From Pocillopora verrucosa (taxonomy: Eukaryota; Cnidaria; Anthozoa; Scleractinia; Pocilloporidae), in NCBI RefSeq assembly GCF_036669915.1, contig NC_089320.1, positions 20,349,982 through 20,413,981 on the forward strand: a stretch of DNA of 64,000 nucleotides, given 5' to 3'. This document shows, piece after piece, positions 59,901-64,000 of this stretch. The position numbers and the translations under genes are program-made. The notes under the pieces were generated by a model. It ran no database searches and had not been told where the DNA came from. It worked only from the letters and a program-made list of their open reading frames with translations. Position 1 is the first letter of the stretch. Every line of letters starts with the position of its first letter.

Positions 59901-61484
59901 AATGGTAAGTGCACTTAACTCTGGGTTGAGCAGTCAGGTTTCAAGACCTGTCATAGGTTGTGTTCTTGGGAAAAGAACTTTAATCTATAGTGTCTCTCCC
60001 AACAGGGGTATCAGTGGGTGAAGCTGGTGAAATTTTAGGGGGAGAGGGAACCTTGTGATGGACTGGCATCCCATCCAGGGGGAAGTAGTAATACTCCTAG
60101 TTGCTTCATGCAGAAACTGCCAAGATACGCTCTAGCTAGCTGGAGCACTTGGCTTGAGTACTGACTTGAATTAACTACCTGTGTATACCACCAGATGTGG
60201 AGACAAGTACTGGGAGAGCAAAGTGCCTTGTACAAGAACACAACCACATCAGTTGACCTGAAGACCAGTATTGTGTAGTATGGATTTACAAGGATTATAA
60301 AACCTTTTACACTAACCTGGTGTTTTGAACTATATTGGAACAGGTGAACACTTCCTGTTGAAGATGATACCATGATTCTCTCTGAATCAATACACTAACA
60401 AAGAAAGTTAGATTAATTAGGTCAGGTTTAAACACTTAAAGCAGACTGAATTCAGCAAATTGAGGACAAAAAAAGTTGAAATATCAATGTCTTGAGCATG
60501 CTTTCCTGTTAAGCTACGTATTTCACAAAAACTAGGCTCAATCACATGCTGTTTTAAGAAACATCTGAGCATCACAGCTCTTATGATGATGAGAAATTTT
60601 TATAAGTTGGCCAGTGTCAAACTGTCTGGCAAGAAGAGAAAACACTGACAAGGGGTAGTGACAGTCAACAGTCACTCTGATCAAACCAATTAACTTGCCT
60701 TGCAGTTTGATCAGTTGATGCACATGCATAATTATAAGCTGTCAGGTTTACATATCATGCTAAAAGTTTACAATGAACCTTATAAGGGTCTATCGCATGT
60801 AAACTCAATGCTAGATCTTAATTTGATTGCATTTAACCCTTTCACTCGTAAGATCTGAATGCTAATTCTCCCCTCTAGTTTCCTTGTAAATTGGGTACGA
60901 GAATTTGGTTTTAGATCAAGGTAACAATTTTCTAAATAAATTTTAGTCTTCTCATTACCTGTTTACTTGATAATGTATGGATATTATAGGGAGAAGTTCC
61001 AAGTTAATCATTTGTGCTAGTGAACGGGTTAAATAGCGCAAAATTGAATTTAATTATCAATAATATACTTCATAGCTCATTGATGAGTTGAGCATATTGA
61101 CTTGCTAACTATTTTGTATAATTTACCTCGATGTCCGTTACATCTCCAATAAAATTAGTGTCACACAACAATTTTGGTTCATTTGCGACAGCGAAGGAGG
61201 CAGCTGATTCTCCACTTGGCTCCTCATTTTTCCAGATGGATAATTTGTTAACCTAAACAGAAAAAATACAGAAAGTCTTACAAATAATTTCTTCCCTACA
61301 ACATAACTGTCAAATCTTCGAAAGTAAGATTGTGTTTAAGAAGAGTTCCACTTGCCTGGTCGTCCCAGCCGCCTGTAACAAATGTGTCGGAGGCATTCAA
61401 CTGGCCCTTTTCTTGAGGAATCCATCGAGCTTTCGATACCTTGTGCCCTACATATTTAACAACCGTTTCTCCAATACTCGCCAT
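56916..61484 (-). CDS. NUP43: NUP43, WD40 nucleoporin of the Y complex
   Basis: Seven exons on the minus strand, 61484-61356, 61252-61127, 60394-60317, 59587-59419, 58996-58861, 58550-58399 and 57268-56916, encode 380 aa, the human length. NUP43 is a peripheral beta-propeller of the NUP107-160 (Y) complex, which builds the nuclear pore scaffold and acts at kinetochores. WD-type blades are visible: GGWDDQVNKLSIW, SSSTGSVHLF, AGEDGRINVLKL, GGQLKVWDLRQP, AGGQDGVLSIWDMRQ and CSEDGSLWHWDG. These track human NUP43 nearly residue for residue (human CSEDGSLWHWDA). The frame is continuous across all joints. Intron 1 has a GC donor (CAG|GCAAGT). Introns 2, 3 and 6 carry MITEs or SINEs. The C-terminus EAIFIIKDL matches human EAIYVTRHL. 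Confidence 0.96.
57711..57914 (+). mobile_element. piggyBac-like MITE, family B, in NUP43 intron 6
   Basis: CCCTTTAACCCCTAAGAGTG after TTAA (57707-57710), and GAGTAAAGGG before TTAA (57915-57918). The target duplications are intact and the interior matches family B throughout. Confidence 0.9.
58130..58333 (-). mobile_element. piggyBac-like MITE, family A, reverse, in NUP43 intron 6
   Basis: This is the reverse complement of family A: it starts CCCTTTAACTCCCATGAGTG after CTAA and ends TTGGGAGTTAAAGGG before TTAT, both flanks one base off TTAA. It is the second MITE in the same intron. Confidence 0.88.
59883..60185 (+). mobile_element. tRNA-derived SINE in NUP43 intron 3
   Basis: Pol III box A-like TGTAGCATAATGGTAAGTGC and box B-like AGGTTTCAAGACCTG lie about 35 bases apart. 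They are followed by a body with GTTGTGTTCTTGGGAAAAGA, GATGGACTGGCATCCCATCC and AGTAATACTCCTAGTTGCTT, a body type I know from cnidarian SINEs. Length is about 300 bp, in sense opposite to NUP43. Confidence 0.75.
60195..60275 (-). mobile_element. SINE fragment, reverse, next to the 59.9-kb SINE
   Basis: GCAAAGTGCCTTGTACAAGA followed by ACACAACCACATCAGTTGAC reads as the reverse complement of the GTTGTGTTCTTGG...GGCACTTT body of the neighbouring SINE family. It is a head-part fragment in opposite orientation within 10-20 bases of the first copy. Confidence 0.5.
60837..61028 (+). mobile_element. piggyBac-like MITE, family A, in NUP43 intron 2
   Basis: CCCTTTCACTCGTAAGATCT after TTAA (60833-60836), and GTGAACGGG before TTAA (61029-61032). 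The interior shares TTAGATCAAGGTAACA and GATAATGTATGGATATT with the copy at 39704-39908. Confidence 0.88.
61350..61355 (-). other. NUP43: GC splice donor of NUP43 intron 1
   Basis: The exon ends GACGACCAG and the intron begins GCAAGT, the strong consensus seen at GC-AG introns (AG|GCAAGT). No GT donor nearby keeps the frame: the first GT, four bases in, would place a stop immediately after the junction. The acceptor at 61253-61254 is a normal AG, giving DDQ-VNKLSIW as in the family. Confidence 0.85.
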
Positions 61485-61645
61485 TTCACAAAATTACCTC
61501 CGCACATGGCGCGCAAAGTTACCGAATGAGCGAGTAAGACCTAGTACCAGTCCCCGGTATAGACCACGATATTTTACATAAAGACTGTAGCTCAAATTGT
61601 AACCAAGGACCTCCTAAAATCGCGGGCTCTGAATGAATTTCAAAG
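61485..61645. promoter_or_regulatory. Divergent promoter between NUP43 and UTP11
   Basis: The two start codons are 161 bases apart, pointing away from each other. It is the more compact of the two head-to-head pairs in the window. No TATA box is obvious for either direction. Confidence 0.7.
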
Positions 61646-61653
61646 ATGGCGTC
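61643..61653 (+). promoter_or_regulatory. YY1-like motif over the UTP11 start codon
   Basis: AAGATGGCGTC matches the YY1 core AAnATGGCG(G/T)C, with the motif's ATG being the initiator codon, the same arrangement as EEF1AKMT1 at 52774-52784. Confidence 0.45.
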
Positions 61654-63770
61654 TTTCGAGAAGGCTAAGAAGTCTTATCAGAAGTTTCATAAAGAAAGGG
61701 GACAGGTACAATCGAAATCTCTCCATAGATGCAGCTCCAAGTAGTGAAAATTGATATAAGTCAAAGAAATTTGTTGAATTCATGTTAATGGCGAGATCAG
61801 TTCAAGACAAATTCATCAAACAAAAGCAATCACATATCGTCTGTAAGCTTTAACACATGTACTTAGACTCCATTGATTCTGTTTTAAATAATTGTTTGGC
61901 AGTTCCTGAATTCTCAACACGCACCAGAGGTTTTTAGATTTTAGCTGTGACAGGGAAGCAAATTAAAAAATTAATCTTTCCAAATTTGATTTCAAATTAC
62001 CAGTACCATTTAATTGTTCGCTGGAAAAGCGCTAGCTAAGAGTGGTTGAATTTTTATCTTTACAAAAGAGTCAACCCTTCTGTAATAGAATACAATTTGG
62101 GAATTAACTTTCAGATTATAGAATTTAAATAATTAAACAACTTCGTCACAAAACACTCGCAAACTATATTTTCAAAATTATTTTTCAGTTGAAAAGCAGA
62201 AAGAAGTATGGTCTTCTTGAAAAGCATAAAGATTATGTCTTGCGTGCAAGGTGAGGGTCGCCCACAGATATATTTAACAGACTTGCTCGAGCTATCATTG
62301 AATTTGAGTGCTCATGCTTGGTTTCTATAGCATTTAACAGCCAGGAGGGTGGCTACTGTAATGACAAGAGAAAACAATGTTCTTTCTTACTCTCTTCTGT
62401 AACTTACTTGCTCAAGATGCCAAGAAAACAAGGCAGGCAGAGCTTGAACTGGTACCTCTTATTGTAGCATCCAGTATGCCAAATTGCATCTCACACAAAT
62501 TCTCTTCATAGCAGGGTATTATATTTACCCACATACTAACCAGAAGCCAGGATGTTCTTTTGGTTATCATTATTTTTATTTTTTACAGAGACTATCACAA
62601 AAAGCAAGATCACCTGAAACTTCTGAGAGAGAAAGTGAGTTTATTTTTCATTGTGGTGATACCATTTATATTTGTGACCTATTGGTATCAAATGTTATTT
62701 CAATGGAGAAAGTCATTTGTCATAAAAATAACACTTTGCAAAATAGGAATTTCAAATTGAAAGTGCCACTTAGATATATAATTTTTCTTTCACTGCTGTC
62801 AGGCATTAAACAAGAATCCAGATGAATTTTACTTCAAGATGATCAGCAGCAAAACCAAGGTAAGGAAACTTATATTTTTCTGCTGTTTCATTTTGACTTT
62901 GTTACAGTGCAGCTACTGTTATCAGAGTCATTTTCACAAAAGTCACTAATCTGCTGACAGGAAAGGAGTGGCAGCTTCCATCTGAATCCTTTTTTGTTAT
63001 ATTTGGTCTGGTTTTTAATTGACTCTGGTAACAGTTTCAAGACTGTTAACCCTATCACTACTTGTGAAATTTTAAGTATCAATTATTGTCTCTGTCAGTC
63101 CCAGATTTTGTATGATTTTAGCCCTGAGAATTTAATATGAAATCAAATTGAATCATATCTTATATTCTGCTCATTACCTCTTTGCTTAAAGGTGTGAATA
63201 ATGCATGGAGGAAGTCCTTGTTGATCACTTCTGGGAGTAAAACGTTAACCCCTTAACTCCCAGAAGTGATTAACTTGTAACTTCTCCCTATAGTATTCAT
63301 ACATTACACAGCAAACAGGTAGTGAGAATACTCAAACTCATCAGGTACAATTTATTACTTTGATTGAACACCTAATTCTCGTAATCAATCTACAAGGAAA
63401 TGTGTAGTAGCTAGAGGGGAGAATTAACAATCAGATCTTGGGAGTTAAAGGGTTAAGGAGCTGGTTGTGAAATAATGCCAATGTTAAACCTTTTACACCA
63501 CCACTGATACTGCCAGCATGTATATTTTCCACATTGTTCTCCTTAGTCCCAGACAAGTAGAATTTATTAAACAATCAAGATCTTCTTTGGTTGGTGGTTT
63601 TTTTAATTCTTGTGAGCTTAGGGATCATTGGGTTAACAATAAATGGTTCTGAACTGTAGGATGGAGTCCACCATGCAAAGAGAGGAAAGACACACACTGC
63701 TAAGGCTCTGAAGCACATGAAAACACAGGACCTGAACTATGTTAGTTCTAAAAGATCCATGGAAGCAAAG
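61646..63770 (+). CDS. UTP11: UTP11, small-subunit processome protein (5' part; runs off the window)
   Basis: Five exons are in view, 61646-61705, 62189-62250, 62589-62634, 62803-62859 and 63660-63770, encoding the first 112 residues. Later exons lie beyond 64000. UTP11 is a nucleolar component of the U3 snoRNP/small-subunit processome, needed for 18S rRNA maturation. Family landmarks: a basic N-terminus (FEKAKKSYQKFHKERGQ), YGLLEKHKDYVLRARDY (human LGLLEKKKDYKLRADDY), HKKQDHLKLLREKALNKNPD, EFYFKM, DGVHH (human DGVHI), HMKTQDLNYVSSKR (human LMRTQDVKYIEMKR). All junctions are GT-AG and in frame. Human UTP11 has 253 residues, so about 45% is visible. Confidence 0.93.
63050..63244 (+). mobile_element. 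piggyBac-like MITE, family A, forward, diverged
   Basis: CCCTATCACTACTTGTGA after TTAA (63046-63049). The body is diverged (GGTGTGAATAATGCATGG) and the end is TGGGAGTAAAACG before TTAA (63245-63248). That TTAA is also the left flank of the next, inverted copy. Confidence 0.75.
63249..63452 (-). mobile_element. piggyBac-like MITE, family A, reverse
   Basis: CCCCTTAACTCCCAGAAGTG after TTAA (63245-63248), and TGGGAGTTAAAGGG before TTAA (63453-63456). In UTP11 intron 4, joined to the forward copy through one shared TTAA. Confidence 0.9.
63488..63632 (-). mobile_element. piggyBac-like MITE, family B, reverse, internally deleted
   Basis: ACCTTTTACACCACCACTGA after TTAA (63484-63487), then ATTTTCCACATTGTTCTCC and AAACAATCAAGATCTTC, ending CATTGGG before TTAA (63633-63636). 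It is the third MITE in a row within UTP11 intron 4. Confidence 0.75.
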
Positions 63771-63884
63771 GTAAATGAATACAAAACTTGATGCAAATGG
63801 TTAAAATATTTCACATGGTGAACAGAGTCAGTCTAAGGCAGGTTTCAGTCTCCAAGACTGGCTGGCCTAAGTTAGTGTTTGAAT

Positions 63885-64000
63885 AAAGAGGCAGTGTGGA
63901 TGAGTGGTTAGGGACTGGTATTGTAATCTAGTGGTCCTGGGTTCAAGCCCCCACCCCAGCCACTCACTGGATTTGTTTACTCTTGCTCTGAATTCAGTCT
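63885..64000 (+). mobile_element. tRNA-derived SINE, cut by the window edge
   Basis: Box A-like GTGGATGAGTGGTTAGGGAC and box B-like CTGGGTTCAAGCCCCCAC are at tRNA spacing, then a CACTCACTGGATTTGTTTAC body start. Its head differs from the SINE at 59.9 kb, so it is a second SINE family or subfamily. It lies in UTP11 intron 5. Confidence 0.7.

Noticed and set aside
1..64000. CRISPR arrays, operons, rRNA genes, viral genomes or biosynthetic clusters
   Set aside because: Both strands were read for regularly spaced repeats, prokaryotic gene spacing and characteristic protein motifs, and none was found. The window is ordinary animal nuclear DNA with transposon debris.

Overview
This is nuclear DNA from a metazoan with introns. 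It is AT-rich, its genes are split by short GT-AG introns, and its proteins align recognisably with human orthologues. The repeat content (tRNA-derived SINEs and many short TTAA-flanked MITEs) and the good conservation to vertebrates suggest an anthozoan cnidarian, probably a stony coral; the taxon is an inference. No prokaryotic operon, CRISPR array, rRNA gene or intact virus was seen.

Layout. 1-5.3 kb: no supported gene. 5396-6376 (+): a single-exon 326-aa protein of unknown function. 6.4-12.4 kb: no supported gene. 12484-16699 (-): a nine-exon pitchfork (CIMAP3) gene with a 17-nt microexon, an extra zinc-ribbon-like segment and an RFX X-box just upstream. 17-34 kb: a long gene-poor stretch with SINE fragments and one MITE. 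34354-39300 (+): the complete Hippo-pathway kinase LATS in three coding exons. 40-45.9 kb: mostly repeats.

45.9-64 kb is compact and gene-dense: NDUFAF4 (-, complex I assembly), a MATCAP/KIAA0895-type tubulin tyrosine carboxypeptidase (-), EEF1AKMT1 (+, eEF1A lysine methyltransferase), NUP43 (-, nuclear pore WD40 protein) and UTP11 (+, small-subunit processome, running off the window). Two head-to-head pairs (MATCAP/EEF1AKMT1, 222 bp apart; NUP43/UTP11, 161 bp apart) look like shared bidirectional promoters, and both plus-strand members carry a YY1-like ATGGCG motif over the start codon. Their products are housekeeping functions of translation, ribosome assembly, nuclear pore and mitochondria.

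The main non-genic signal is two families of roughly 200-bp MITEs with CCCTTT...AAAGGG ends at TTAA sites, the signature of piggyBac-type transposition. About sixteen copies are visible, nearly all in the gene-dense right half. One inserted in the TTAA that contains the stop codon of the MATCAP-like gene. Exon structures were built by hand from splice consensus, continuous frame and family similarity; no alignment was run.
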